Shown here in pieces: positions 26,994-35,490 of a stretch of 64,000 nucleotides of DNA (its first letter is position 1; every line of letters starts with the position of its first letter). The notes below the pieces were generated by a model. That model was not told where the DNA came from and searched no databases. It saw only the letters and a program-made list of their open reading frames with translations. The DNA comes from Affinundibacterium macrobrachii (GTDB taxonomy: Bacteria; Pseudomonadota; Gammaproteobacteria; Burkholderiales; Burkholderiaceae_D): positions 310,001 to 374,000 of the forward strand of contig NZ_BMYT01000002.1 in assembly GCF_014652415.1 (NCBI RefSeq). The letters are read 5' to 3'. Both the position numbers and the translations under genes were made by a program.

Positions 26994-28235
26994 TTAGTTG
27001 GATTTATTTATTTTTTCAAACACAAATAGGGAGCCATACAGTGCGCATCGATCTTTGCTTTGTAATTCTTGATTCCTAAGAGGATTGGTTTGCCAATGCG
27101 ATTCTGTTGATTGAAAGACGCGTTGTGGAAGTGGTAATTGTGTGCCTAAACTACGAATAAGCACTTTGGCACCAGGCGCGGCGCAACGATTAATTTCTTG
27201 CCATAGTGTGTTGATATCGTTCGGATGTAAATAATCGAGGTGATCTTGTAAGACGAAGGCGTCGATCGATTCTGCGTGTTGCTGTTGTAGAAAATCGATT
27301 AGGCGACTTTGTTGAGGATGTACGCGATGTGCGTATTGGCGTAGTTGTGGAAAGACCGCCTTTTGTAAATACAAAGGTAGACTTTGTTGTTGTGTAATTT
27401 GGTAAGTTTGGCCTAGTACTTGCTGTGCAAAATGGTTATCGTGAAGCGCAAAATCACAAAATAGGCGACGTAATCTTTGTATCAAAATTTGTGAAACTTC
27501 GTCTTGATTGGCGTTTTTGACGCGACTGATTTGGTTTTGCTTAAAGCCTAATCGATGTAATACGAAGCGACGTCGCATTAAGAACAGAAAGTAAGGATTC
27601 TGTAATGCTGGCAAAATATCTTGCTCAAAAATACGATTTTGCTGTTCTAGATTTTGTGCTTGTTGCAGCTTGTCAAAACGTGCCCCGAGCTGTTTTAATA
27701 AAAAGCGTAAACAACGCAGGCTAAGATTGTAGTAACCGTGCTCTTGTAAATTTTGGCTAAAAGCATAGTAGCGTGGACGACCTAGTAGATTGCGCTGTTG
27801 CCAATAACGACTGGCTTGATCGGATAAATTGGCGCGCAAATGGCGTTGATAGCGTTTTAGATTATCACTTTGCTTTGGTAAGGCTAGAAATTTCAAGACA
27901 GCGTCATAGTCTGGCAAATGCATTAGGGCTTTGGCTTTAATCTCAAGCAAGGCTAATTGGGCTGGATTGTTATCTACACAGTGCACCGCAGCGGGTTTGG
28001 TGCTGAGATAAGCCAAAGCATGACACGCTCCGGCGGCAATAGTCACGATATTCGCTGCAGGCTTGAGCGCTAAGGCTTCTAAATCGATATGACTATCGGC
28101 CCAAGTTTGTGATTGGATTAATTTGTTTTGCGGTTTAGCTTCAGAAAAAAACTGTTTCGTCGCGAAAAAATCAAGAACCCAATTTTTGAAAACAGAACTT
28201 AGTGTTTTATTCTGAAAATAGGCTTTCGTATTCAT
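26994..28235 (-). CDS. btaA: BtaA-like (DUF3419) SAM:diacylglycerol 3-amino-3-carboxypropyltransferase
   Basis: A 413-residue protein of the DUF3419/BtaA family. BtaA moves the aminocarboxypropyl group of SAM to diacylglycerol, the first step of betaine-lipid (DGTS) synthesis, with methylthioadenosine as by-product. The SAM-binding region shows IVTIAAGACHALAYL and VHCVDNNPAQLALLEIKA. Later motifs are FLFLMRRRFVLHRLG, FVLQDHLDYLHPNDI and PGAKVLIRSLG. The Gln content is high. I start it at 28235 with a CAGG ribosome site; an in-frame GTG lies 9 bases earlier. No btaB methyltransferase is nearby, so the final lipid is uncertain. mtnN, next on the same strand, would clear the by-product. A divergent family member with another acceptor is possible. 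Confidence 0.8.
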   Translation of the reverse strand: MNTKAYFQNKTLSSVFKNWVLDFFATKQFFSEAKPQNKLIQSQTWADSHIDLEALALKPAANIVTIAAGACHALAYLSTKPAAVHCVDNNPAQLALLEIKAKALMHLPDYDAVLKFLALPKQSDNLKRYQRHLRANLSDQASRYWQQRNLLGRPRYYAFSQNLQEHGYYNLSLRCLRFLLKQLGARFDKLQQAQNLEQQNRIFEQDILPALQNPYFLFLMRRRFVLHRLGFKQNQISRVKNANQDEVSQILIQRLRRLFCDFALHDNHFAQQVLGQTYQITQQQSLPLYLQKAVFPQLRQYAHRVHPQQSRLIDFLQQQHAESIDAFVLQDHLDYLHPNDINTLWQEINRCAAPGAKVLIRSLGTQLPLPQRVFQSTESHWQTNPLRNQELQSKDRCALYGSLFVFEKINKSN

Positions 28236-28377
28236 GATGGACACCTGAAGTTGGGCTAGAGTTGAGCTAGAAATAAAATTAGGACTTACTCTAGGCTGAT
28301 CAGGTGACAGGCTTATGACAATTATTTTTATCTATCGAGGATTAATAATTTTTGTTTTTGCTAATTGCCTGAGTTGG

Positions 28378-29070
28378 TCAAAGTTGACCACAGCTGACTG
28401 CTATCGGTGGTGGCGACAATTCTGGTTTTTCTCCTGCTTTTGGATGTCTTACGCAGTAGGTTCCGTAGGGCGTCTTGATTTTACTTACAGGTCGACCATC
28501 GTAAGCAAATTTCTTCTCAACAATTACACCCTCGCGTTGAATTTGCGCCGCATCGGCGATGGCATTTGAGAATTTTTTCATTGCTTCACTACTGTTTTTA
28601 CTATCTGGCCTAAAGTTTTTCTCTTGTTTTAAGAAATCTTCTTTTAAGCTTAGGCTTAATTCACGGATATTTTTTTGTAGGGGAATTGCTGTCGTTGCGC
28701 TTGCTACTTCTGAGCTTGGGTCAGGTACAACTACTTGCATCTCAGATTTGCTAGAGGTTGATATTGCGTTTGATTCTTGAATCTCGTTTTTGTTATCGAT
28801 TCGAATTGTTGGTGTAGCCTTGTTTATTTTTGAGGCTTTCGCTTGCTGGATTGATTCAGCGGGGCCTTGTGTAGATTGGCGCGAAGGTATCGCACTTAAA
28901 AATAGGACTTTGTGTGAGTACTTTGGATTTTGGTTAGATGTTACTGTCCTTAAGAACAACAAAATTGTCCCTATGTGTATCAACAAAATAAGGCAAAGGC
29001 TTAGGTATCGGTAAAAACGATGCTTGGATATTCCGCCTTGGATAGCTTGAGTTTGTTGGAAATACATCAA
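28378..29070 (-). CDS. Hypothetical membrane-anchored protein
   Basis: A 230-residue protein with one N-terminal membrane helix (about 22-40, YLSLCLILLIHIGTILLFL), a long Ser/Lys/Asn-rich linker (about 50-130) and a compact C-terminal part that has VIVEKKFAYDGRPVSKIKT, PYGTYCVRHP and two Cys. The layout (short cytoplasmic start, one helix, extended periplasmic linker, small terminal domain) is TonB-like, but the terminal sequence is not a TonB domain I can name. No partner is adjacent. Function unknown. The gene has an in-frame double ATG start at 29070. Confidence 0.6.
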   Translation of the reverse strand: MMYFQQTQAIQGGISKHRFYRYLSLCLILLIHIGTILLFLRTVTSNQNPKYSHKVLFLSAIPSRQSTQGPAESIQQAKASKINKATPTIRIDNKNEIQESNAISTSSKSEMQVVVPDPSSEVASATTAIPLQKNIRELSLSLKEDFLKQEKNFRPDSKNSSEAMKKFSNAIADAAQIQREGVIVEKKFAYDGRPVSKIKTPYGTYCVRHPKAGEKPELSPPPIAVSCGQL

Positions 29071-29445
29071 ATAGGATTTGAATAATTTAGACGAGGACTA
29101 AGTATTTTTGCACGGCGATAGGCGGAATTTAACACGCCTAGCTTGTATCAATTCATTTACTTTAATCACTTTTTCAAAATAAGTAGATACTTTTTTGCCT
29201 TTTTTTAGAACAATAATTGCTAATTTTAGGCTGTGATGAGACTTTGTATTTACTTCTATTTTGGTGATAAATGATTAGGAACCGCGCGACCAAATAAGGG
29301 TCTGAATAAACCCGCAATTTGATGATGATTTGACGATGTTCTGCGCTTGTGAGAACAGTGGGCTTGAGCGATACTGCGGGCTTGCTTATCCGCGTGTTTG
29401 GATAAATACAAAATAATTACACTTAAAAAGAAAGGCAATACGGAG
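29071..29445. other. Gene-free divergent promoter region before putP
   Basis: A 375-base gap between divergent genes. It contains a perfect inverted repeat TAGGCG-N10-CGCCTA at 29119-29140 that lacks a T run, so it may be an operator rather than a terminator. A GGAG lies directly before the putP start, and AAAGG lies about 12 bases upstream. No clear promoter boxes are seen. Confidence 0.35.
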
Positions 29446-30924
29446 ATGGATTTTAGTAACCCAACCAGCATCACTTTCATTATCTATATCCTCGCGATGT
29501 TAGGGATAGGATTCGCCGCTTGGCGTTTTACGAATAATTTATCCGATTACATTTTAGGTGGCCGCAGTTTGGGTGCTTTTGTCACGGCGATGAGTGCTGG
29601 TGCATCGGACATGAGTGGCTGGTTGTTGATGGGTTTGCCCGGAGCTTTGTATTTTTCGGGGGTTTCTGAAAGTTGGATTGCGATTGGTTTGACTTTAGGC
29701 GCTTGGTTTAACTGGCATTTGGTGGCAGGTCGTTTGCGTGTGTACACCGAATTGACGAACAATGCGTTGACTTTGCCTGATTATTTTACGCATCGCTTTG
29801 AAGATACCAGTAAGTTATTACGGATTATTTCTGCGATTGTTATTTTGGTGTTTTTCACGATTTACTGCGCTTCTGGCATGGTTGCTGGTGCGCGCTTATT
29901 CCAAGAAACTTTTGGCATGAGTTATAACGTATCTTTGTGGGCCGGTGCTGCAGCGACGATTATTTATGTGTTTATTGGTGGTTTCTTGGCAGTGAGCTGG
30001 ACCGATACAGTGCAAGCGACTTTGATGATTTTTGCTTTGTTATTGGCACCAGTGATGGTGATTATGCATGTGGGTGGTTTTAGTGAAGCGATCACCGTGA
30101 TCCAAAACATCAATCCTAAATACACGGATTTATTTAGCGGTACTTCCTTGATCGGCATTATTTCTTTGTTGGCTTGGGGTTTGGGTTATATGGGACAGCC
30201 ACATATCTTGGCGCGTTTTATGGCTGCGGAAAATTTTGGCACGATTAAGAACGCACGTCGTATCGGTATGACTTGGATGATTTTGTGCTTGGGTGGTGCG
30301 ATTGCAGTCGGCTTCTTTGGTATCGCTTACTTCGCTATGCATCCAGAACAAGCGGGCGCGGTGACGGCAAATAAGGAAACGGTGTTTATCTCTTTATCGC
30401 AAATTTTGTTTAATCCTTGGATTGCCGGTATTTTGTTATCCGCAATTTTGGCAGCGGTGATGAGTACTTTGTCTTGTCAGCTTTTGGTGTGTTCATCTGC
30501 TTTGACAGAAGATTTTTACAAACCTTTCTTCCGTCCAAATGCCTCACAAACTGAGTTGGTGTGGTTTGGTCGCATGATGGTGTTAGTGGTTGCTGTGATT
30601 GCGATTTCGATTGCGGCGAATCCAACTAGTAGTGTATTGAGTTTGGTTAGTAACGCTTGGGCAGGTTTTGGTGCAGCATTTGGCCCAGTGGTCTTGTTAT
30701 CCTTGATCTGGCCTAAGATGAACCGCAATGGTGCTTTAGCGGGTATGTTTGTCGGTGCCTTGACGGTGTTGGTGTGGGGTGAGTTCAAATGGTTTGGTCT
30801 GTATGAATTGGTACCAGGCTTCTTCTTTGGTTGCGCTGCAGTTTGGATTGGCAGTCAGTTTGGCGCACCAGCATCAGAAAAAATGAAAGCAGCATTTTCA
30901 AGTATGCGCGCGCAAATTAGCTGA
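29446..30924 (+). CDS. putP: Sodium/proline symporter
   Basis: Imports proline with Na+. The 492-residue protein has the SSS family pattern of about 13 membrane helices. Signatures include YILGGRSLGAFVTAMSAGASDMSGWLLMG with the Na+-site residues, WHLVAGRLRVYTELTNNALT, LAWGLGYMGQPHILARFMA and ILAAVMSTLSCQLLVCSSAL. I start it at 29446 (MDFSNPTS); an ATG 48 bases upstream would add a charged, non-family stretch. It is followed by its own terminator. No proline catabolism gene (putA) is in the window. Confidence 0.94.
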   Translation: MDFSNPTSITFIIYILAMLGIGFAAWRFTNNLSDYILGGRSLGAFVTAMSAGASDMSGWLLMGLPGALYFSGVSESWIAIGLTLGAWFNWHLVAGRLRVYTELTNNALTLPDYFTHRFEDTSKLLRIISAIVILVFFTIYCASGMVAGARLFQETFGMSYNVSLWAGAAATIIYVFIGGFLAVSWTDTVQATLMIFALLLAPVMVIMHVGGFSEAITVIQNINPKYTDLFSGTSLIGIISLLAWGLGYMGQPHILARFMAAENFGTIKNARRIGMTWMILCLGGAIAVGFFGIAYFAMHPEQAGAVTANKETVFISLSQILFNPWIAGILLSAILAAVMSTLSCQLLVCSSALTEDFYKPFFRPNASQTELVWFGRMMVLVVAVIAISIAANPTSSVLSLVSNAWAGFGAAFGPVVLLSLIWPKMNRNGALAGMFVGALTVLVWGEFKWFGLYELVPGFFFGCAAVWIGSQFGAPASEKMKAAFSSMRAQIS

Positions 30925-30950
30925 TTTAGATTGATTGAATCTAGAAGCAA

Positions 30951-30993
30951 AAAGGGCGGTAAGGTGAAAACTTTACCACCCTTCTTATTTTTC
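30951..30993 (+). terminator. Terminator of putP
   Basis: An imperfect stem pairs AAGGGCGGTAAGG with CTTTACCACCCTT around a small loop, followed by CTTATTTTTCTTTT. It lies about 27 bases after the putP stop. Confidence 0.75.
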
Positions 30994-31010
30994 TTTTCTC
31001 AGTTTTAAAA

Positions 31011-31499
31011 TTACTTATCACTGAGTTGGTTTTTACGCCAGTAGTCTGGATTTGATAAAACCAGCTTTCTAATTTCTGAGTTTGTTACAGCAGCAAGTTG
31101 AGGAACATGCTCAAATTCATGCTTGGCATACCAACCTTCAATTGAAATGTTTTCTTCGTCTGTCGCTATAAAAACACCGTCAAGATAAACATAGGTTTTT
31201 CCTAGCTCAATTTCAGATTGCATGGCCTGCATATTTTCAATCCATTCTGATATTTCTTCATGTGTAGCTTGCCTTTTACTGTAGCTATACAGATCTTCAG
31301 CTGCAATTTCTTCCCATGTTTTGTCAATTTCAGTTGCAACAGCAAAAGAAAATGCCTTTCTGCATTTTGTGCATGAAAATAACCAGCCACAACCGCACCA
31401 AGGGCAATCTAATTGCCCGGGATCGCCAACCAAACTTTCCGTACAAGAACAAAATGAAATGAACTCATCATTCTTTTTTGTTAGATATAAAATGCTCAT
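31011..31499 (-). CDS. Hypothetical protein with N-terminal zinc-ribbon-like cysteines
   Basis: A 162-residue protein. Cys residues cluster in the first 55 positions as CSC, CPWCGCGW and CTKC, which look like one or two zinc-ribbon knuckles. The rest is acidic and helical and ends with EIRKLVLSNPDYWRKNQ. I start it at 31499 (MSILYLTK), where a GGA site lies 8 bases upstream; the upstream extension would need a TTG start. It precedes the SRPBCC gene's end by about 20 bases on the same strand, so it may be read with that gene. I do not recognise the family. A nucleic-acid or protein-binding role is possible but only inferred. Confidence 0.6.
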   Translation of the reverse strand: MSILYLTKKNDEFISFCSCTESLVGDPGQLDCPWCGCGWLFSCTKCRKAFSFAVATEIDKTWEEIAAEDLYSYSKRQATHEEISEWIENMQAMQSEIELGKTYVYLDGVFIATDEENISIEGWYAKHEFEHVPQLAAVTNSEIRKLVLSNPDYWRKNQLSDK

Positions 31500-31519
31500 T
31501 CGTTTTCCGTGCAATTTAA

Positions 31520-32050
31520 CTAGGGTTTTTCCGCTACAGTCTTCAAGTTCTTCAAGCCATCTTCAAAATCTGGCCCGACCATTTTATCCATAAATGGAGC
31601 AAACAATTTCATCATAAAATTGCCTTCGCTACTGCCGACCATAGACCAAGTGACTTTGGTGGAACTACCTTCGGGCTCTAAGGTTAATGCTCCGTTAGAT
31701 GGTTTGCCCATACCTTCAAAGTGCAATTCATAATTGACGACTTGGTTGGCTGCCACGGTGGTCAGTTTCATGCCGCCATTGCCTTGGCTTTCACTCTTCC
31801 AATCCCATGCTGCGCCAGCACCACTTTCTGGACCTGAAAAGAGGATCGCCAAGTTGGGATCGCGCTGATTCCAGACTGACCATTTTTTCCATTCTTTCGG
31901 GCTAGCAATCAAAGGATAGATTTTTTCTGGACGTGCTTGGATTTCAATACTGCGGATCACGCCATAATGATTAGGCATTAGGTAGGCAAGGGCAATGATG
32001 AAACCAATCAGGCACAAGAGAGCAATTAGCATGCGTTTGAGGATTTTCAT
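31520..32050 (-). CDS. SRPBCC (START-like) family protein, membrane-anchored
   Basis: A protein of about 176 residues. One N-terminal membrane helix (about 8-26, MLIALLCLIGFIIALAYL) is followed by a START-like/polyketide-cyclase fold with the usual opening SIEIQARPEKIYPLIASPKEW and KWSVWNQRDPN, a middle YELHFEGMGKPSNGALTLE and the C-terminal helix GPDFEDGLKNLKTVAE. Such proteins bind hydrophobic ligands, but the ligand here is not known. An in-frame GTG directly before the ATG is an alternative start. The zinc-ribbon-like gene follows on the same strand and glpK lies upstream. Confidence 0.8.
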   Translation of the reverse strand: MKILKRMLIALLCLIGFIIALAYLMPNHYGVIRSIEIQARPEKIYPLIASPKEWKKWSVWNQRDPNLAILFSGPESGAGAAWDWKSESQGNGGMKLTTVAANQVVNYELHFEGMGKPSNGALTLEPEGSSTKVTWSMVGSSEGNFMMKLFAPFMDKMVGPDFEDGLKNLKTVAEKP

Positions 32051-32111
32051 CACAATTTCATCCTTTTTTTCTAAATGATATAGGCCATTGATTGTGCTTG
32101 ATGGCGAGACT

Positions 32112-33581
32112 TCAAAGCAAGCGATTCACGGCATTCTTCCATGCTTGTAGTCGACTTGTGGCTTGCATCTGACTAATCTGTGGTAAAAAGCGCGCTTGCT
32201 CTTTCCATAGTGAAGCACATTCTTCTGCTGAATTGTAGATACCTGTTTGTAATCCCGCTAGATACGCAACGCCGAGCGCTGTTGTCTCGATTATTTGCGG
32301 ACGAATGACAGGAATACCGAGCAGATCGGCCTGAAATTGTAAGAGCGCATCGTTGCTTGCGGCACCGCCATCAACTCGTAGTTCGACAATTGGAACGGGA
32401 CTATCTTTTTGCATCGCCAGTAGCAACTCGGCGGTTTGAAATGCGATCGCTTCAATCGCCGCGCGGGCGATATGTGCAGCCGTACTACCGCGGTGTAAGC
32501 CGAAGATGGCACCACGTGCATTGGCGTCCCAATAAGGGGCACCCAAACCGGCAAAAGCGGGAACGAAGATTACGCCATCGCTATCGCTAACACTACTTGC
32601 TAATGCAGCGATACCCTGTGCGCTAGGCGCGAGTTGTAACTGATCTCGTAACCACTGCACCACAGCGCCACCGATAAAGACGCTGCCTTCCAACGCATAT
32701 TGTGAATGTTGATTGGTTTGGCAAGCGGTGGTGCTGATTAAACCATGCTGAGATTGACTGCAAAAGGCACCGGTTTGCAATAAGCTGAAACAGCCGGTGC
32801 CATAGGTATTTTTTGCCATACCAGAGTGAAAGCATGCTTGTCCAAACAGCGCAGATTGTTGATCACCTGCGATACCAGCAATTGGGATTGCACTGCCAAA
32901 CAAATGGCTGGCACCAAAATCATGACTAGATGGATGGACTTCAGGTAGAAGCTGTCGTGGAATATCAAATAAATCTAATAATTCGGTATCCCATTGTTGG
33001 GTATGAATATTCCATAACATGGTGCGTGAAGCATTGGTGACATCTGTGACATGGCGGGTCTGTCCGCTGAGTTGGTAAGCTAGCCAACTATCGATGGTGC
33101 CAAACGCGAGTTCACCGCGATCGGCCAGCGCGCGCGCTTCTGGCACGTGGCGCAGAATCCATGCGATTTTGCTGGCAGAGAAATACGGATCAAGCAGCAA
33201 GCCCGTTTTTTCTTGTATGGTTTTGCCATAGCCTTGTTGCTTTAATTCTTCGCACCAAGCTGCTGTGCGTCGATCTTGCCAGACAATCGCGCGGCAGATT
33301 GGTAGACCTGTTTTGCGATGCCAAACAACGGTAGTCTCACGTTGATTGGTAATGCCGATCGCAGCAATGTCTTGTACTTTGATGTTGGATTGCTTGAGCA
33401 CTTGATGGATGGTGGCGAGTTGGCTCTGCCAGATTTCCATTGCGTCATGTTCTACCCATCCGGTGAGCGGAAAATATTGGGTAAATTCTTGTTGTGATGA
33501 GGCGACTAGATTACCGAGATGATCAAAAAGAATAGAGCGTGAACTGGAAGTACCTTGGTCAAGTGCGAGTAAGTAAGCCAT
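32112..33581 (-). CDS. glpK: Glycerol kinase
   Basis: Phosphorylates glycerol to sn-glycerol 3-phosphate with ATP. The 489-residue protein has the FGGY kinase signatures: the N-terminal phosphate loop LDQGTSSSRSILFD, the glycerol-site region AIGITNQRETTVVWHR, GIAGDQQSALFGQACF, NTYGTGCFSLLQTG and ELRVDGGAASNDALLQFQAD. The length is typical. No glycerol facilitator or glycerol-3-phosphate dehydrogenase gene lies alongside, so it is unlinked from the usual glp operon. The YgjP-like protease gene lies 24 bases upstream on the same strand, so they may share a transcript. Confidence 0.96.
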   Translation of the reverse strand: MAYLLALDQGTSSSRSILFDHLGNLVASSQQEFTQYFPLTGWVEHDAMEIWQSQLATIHQVLKQSNIKVQDIAAIGITNQRETTVVWHRKTGLPICRAIVWQDRRTAAWCEELKQQGYGKTIQEKTGLLLDPYFSASKIAWILRHVPEARALADRGELAFGTIDSWLAYQLSGQTRHVTDVTNASRTMLWNIHTQQWDTELLDLFDIPRQLLPEVHPSSHDFGASHLFGSAIPIAGIAGDQQSALFGQACFHSGMAKNTYGTGCFSLLQTGAFCSQSQHGLISTTACQTNQHSQYALEGSVFIGGAVVQWLRDQLQLAPSAQGIAALASSVSDSDGVIFVPAFAGLGAPYWDANARGAIFGLHRGSTAAHIARAAIEAIAFQTAELLLAMQKDSPVPIVELRVDGGAASNDALLQFQADLLGIPVIRPQIIETTALGVAYLAGLQTGIYNSAEECASLWKEQARFLPQISQMQATSRLQAWKNAVNRLL

Positions 33582-33605
33582 GTTTGCGCTCCTATTGATG
33601 GTCGT

Positions 33606-34130
33606 TCAACTGCTCCAGACTTCACCACCAAAAATATCGATTTGGGTTAGATATAGACGGCAATCAAGTTCATATTGATGATAGTTCGGTTCCATATAAG
33701 TACAAAGCTGATAGAAGGCTTTGTCATGCGCTTTTTCTTTGAGATGCGCGAGTTCATGGACTGCAATCATTTTGAGAAATTCTTCCGGCACGGTTTTGAA
33801 TAAACTAGCGATGCGAATTTCATTTTTGGTTTTGAGTTTACTACCTTGGACGCGCGACACATAGGTGTGTGTGCCAAGCGCGTTTTTGATCACATGCAAT
33901 TTATTGTCGTACACGACTTTGCTGATTTGATCGCCGTTGCGTAGTGCGGCGTTTTTTAAATCTTGGACGTATTGATACAGTGCTTTATCAGTGCGAATTG
34001 CGTGGGTTTGCGGATACTTTTTGCGTAAATGTTGTGCTAACTGATCGTTCGCGATTAACTGCCTAACCTGTGCTTGTAAGTGCTCAGGATAGGCGGTTAA
34101 GTAAGTCAATTTGTTTGATTCAGTATTCAC
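33606..34130 (-). CDS. YgjP-like zinc metallopeptidase domain protein
   Basis: A 174-residue protein with the zinc-protease motif HELAHLKEKAHDKAF (HExxH form) in the C-terminal half, followed by the third-ligand region FYQLCTYMEPNYHQYELDCR. This is the layout of the YgjP/DUF45-WLM group. The N-terminal part is helical and carries no signal peptide, so it is probably cytoplasmic. Whether it degrades proteins is not established for the family. It starts one base after the FKBP gene stops, and glpK follows; translational coupling with the FKBP gene is likely. Confidence 0.8.
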   Translation of the reverse strand: MNTESNKLTYLTAYPEHLQAQVRQLIANDQLAQHLRKKYPQTHAIRTDKALYQYVQDLKNAALRNGDQISKVVYDNKLHVIKNALGTHTYVSRVQGSKLKTKNEIRIASLFKTVPEEFLKMIAVHELAHLKEKAHDKAFYQLCTYMEPNYHQYELDCRLYLTQIDIFGGEVWSS

Positions 34131-34131
34131 C

Positions 34132-35037
34132 TTATTTTTTCGCTGGGCTGACTTTTAAAAGTCGCACGTCGAATATCAAATCTGAATTCGCTGGAATCAA
34201 ACCATTACCAACCTCACGCGCACCATAGGCAAGCGCCGCTGGAATAATTAAGGTACGTTTGCCGCCAACTTTCATGCCTTGTACGCCAAGATCCCAGCCA
34301 CGGATAACTTCGCCACCATTGATGGTAAAACTAAATGGCTCGCGTTTGACTGAGCTATCAAATTCTTTGCCTTTTTGCCCTTTGGCTTTAGGATCGCGCA
34401 ACCAACCAGTGTAGTGTACCGTGACCGTGTTGCCGCTCTTGGCTTCATCGCCTTTGCCTAATTTGCTGTCGATTTTTTCGATTTCTGGCATTTTGATGAC
34501 ATCGAGTAATTCGATATCGAAAATCAAATCGGCGTCTGGTGGAATTACTCCTTTACCTGCACCACGTGAACCGTAAGCGAGTGTGGAAGGAATCATCAAG
34601 GTACGTTTGCCACCAACTTTCATACCGGGCACGCCTTGTTCCCAGCCGCGAATCACACGGCCTTCACCAAGATTGAAACTAAATGGTGCGCGTCCGACCG
34701 AGCTATCAAAAGCTTTGCCGCGCTGATTTTCTGCTTGTGGATCACGTAGCCAGCCAGAGTAATGTACGACGACTGTTTTACCGGCGACAGCTTCGATACC
34801 TGTGCCAACAACCGTATCGATTTTTTCCAAAACAGGTACTGCTACTGGTGTACTAACTTCTTGACTAACAGCCGCATTGCTGGCGCTGGTTGCGGTCGCA
34901 CTTGCTACATTTTCTTGCTGCGTTTTTTGTTCAACTTTCTGCTCCGCTTTTTGTTCTGTCTTTTGTTCCTGTGCATGTACAGGATGAATACAAACAGTCG
35001 TTGCGAGAGCGATGCTAATCAAGAGTGGTGATTTCAT
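34132..35037 (-). CDS. Exported FKBP-type peptidyl-prolyl isomerase with two FKBP domains
   Basis: A 301-residue protein. A signal peptide (MKSPLLISIALATTVCIHPVHAQ) is followed by a Gln/Lys/Glu repeat region (about 24-45), an Ala/Ser linker and two FKBP domains in tandem, at about 75-180 and 185-298. Each has the core VVHYSGWLRDP or TVHYTGWLRDP, the GEGRVIRGWEQGVPGMKVGG or GGEVIRGWDLGVQGMKVGG loop, and LAYG with a terminal D(L/L)IFD strand. It should speed proline cis/trans isomerisation of periplasmic proteins. The second domain is about as well preserved as the first, so the duplication may be functional. The metalloprotease gene follows directly. Confidence 0.9.
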   Translation of the reverse strand: MKSPLLISIALATTVCIHPVHAQEQKTEQKAEQKVEQKTQQENVASATATSASNAAVSQEVSTPVAVPVLEKIDTVVGTGIEAVAGKTVVVHYSGWLRDPQAENQRGKAFDSSVGRAPFSFNLGEGRVIRGWEQGVPGMKVGGKRTLMIPSTLAYGSRGAGKGVIPPDADLIFDIELLDVIKMPEIEKIDSKLGKGDEAKSGNTVTVHYTGWLRDPKAKGQKGKEFDSSVKREPFSFTINGGEVIRGWDLGVQGMKVGGKRTLIIPAALAYGAREVGNGLIPANSDLIFDVRLLKVSPAKK

Positions 35038-35115
35038 AAGCTTGATATCCTTTGAGTCTTGGTTAATTATTGTAATGGTGTATAGGCCTTAAGCTGTTTG
35101 CGTATAAGCCTTGAT

Positions 35116-35373
35116 CTAAGAACGTTTTAGTTTGGCTTCAAACGCCATATCTAATTTGCTGGCCTTACGTGGTGCTTCTTTATTGAGGCTGTTAACGAAG
35201 CGAACGAATTCATCGATTTCTAAAGGGGCGCATAATTTTTCTTGGGTTTCTGGATCATGTCCAAGTACCAGATAGAAATGCCCGCTGGCGGTGGAAACCA
35301 TAGAGTAGGCTGCATTGTTGCTACGCTGTTGTAGTCGTAGAACTGCATTACTCGCTTTGGTGGAACGTGCCAT
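35116..35373 (-). CDS. Hypothetical protein
   Basis: An 85-residue soluble protein starting MARSTKASNAVLRLQQRSNN and containing SGHFYLVLGHDPETQEKLCA and a C-terminal basic helix (KASKLDMAFEAKLKRS). I start it at 35373, where AAGG lies 5 bases before the ATG; the earlier in-frame codon is a TTG. The strongly basic ends could bind nucleic acid, but no known domain is recognised. It stands alone between the FKBP gene and the divergent mmsA. Confidence 0.55.
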   Translation of the reverse strand: MARSTKASNAVLRLQQRSNNAAYSMVSTASGHFYLVLGHDPETQEKLCAPLEIDEFVRFVNSLNKEAPRKASKLDMAFEAKLKRS

Positions 35374-35490
35374 GAAAACCTTCAAGTGAAATCGTAGAAG
35401 AAGACGCAGAAATTGCGCCGCAAACTGGTATCGCTAAGCTGCAACATGATAATCTAGTCGCTGGCTTTAGAGAATAGCAGAAGGGTAATC

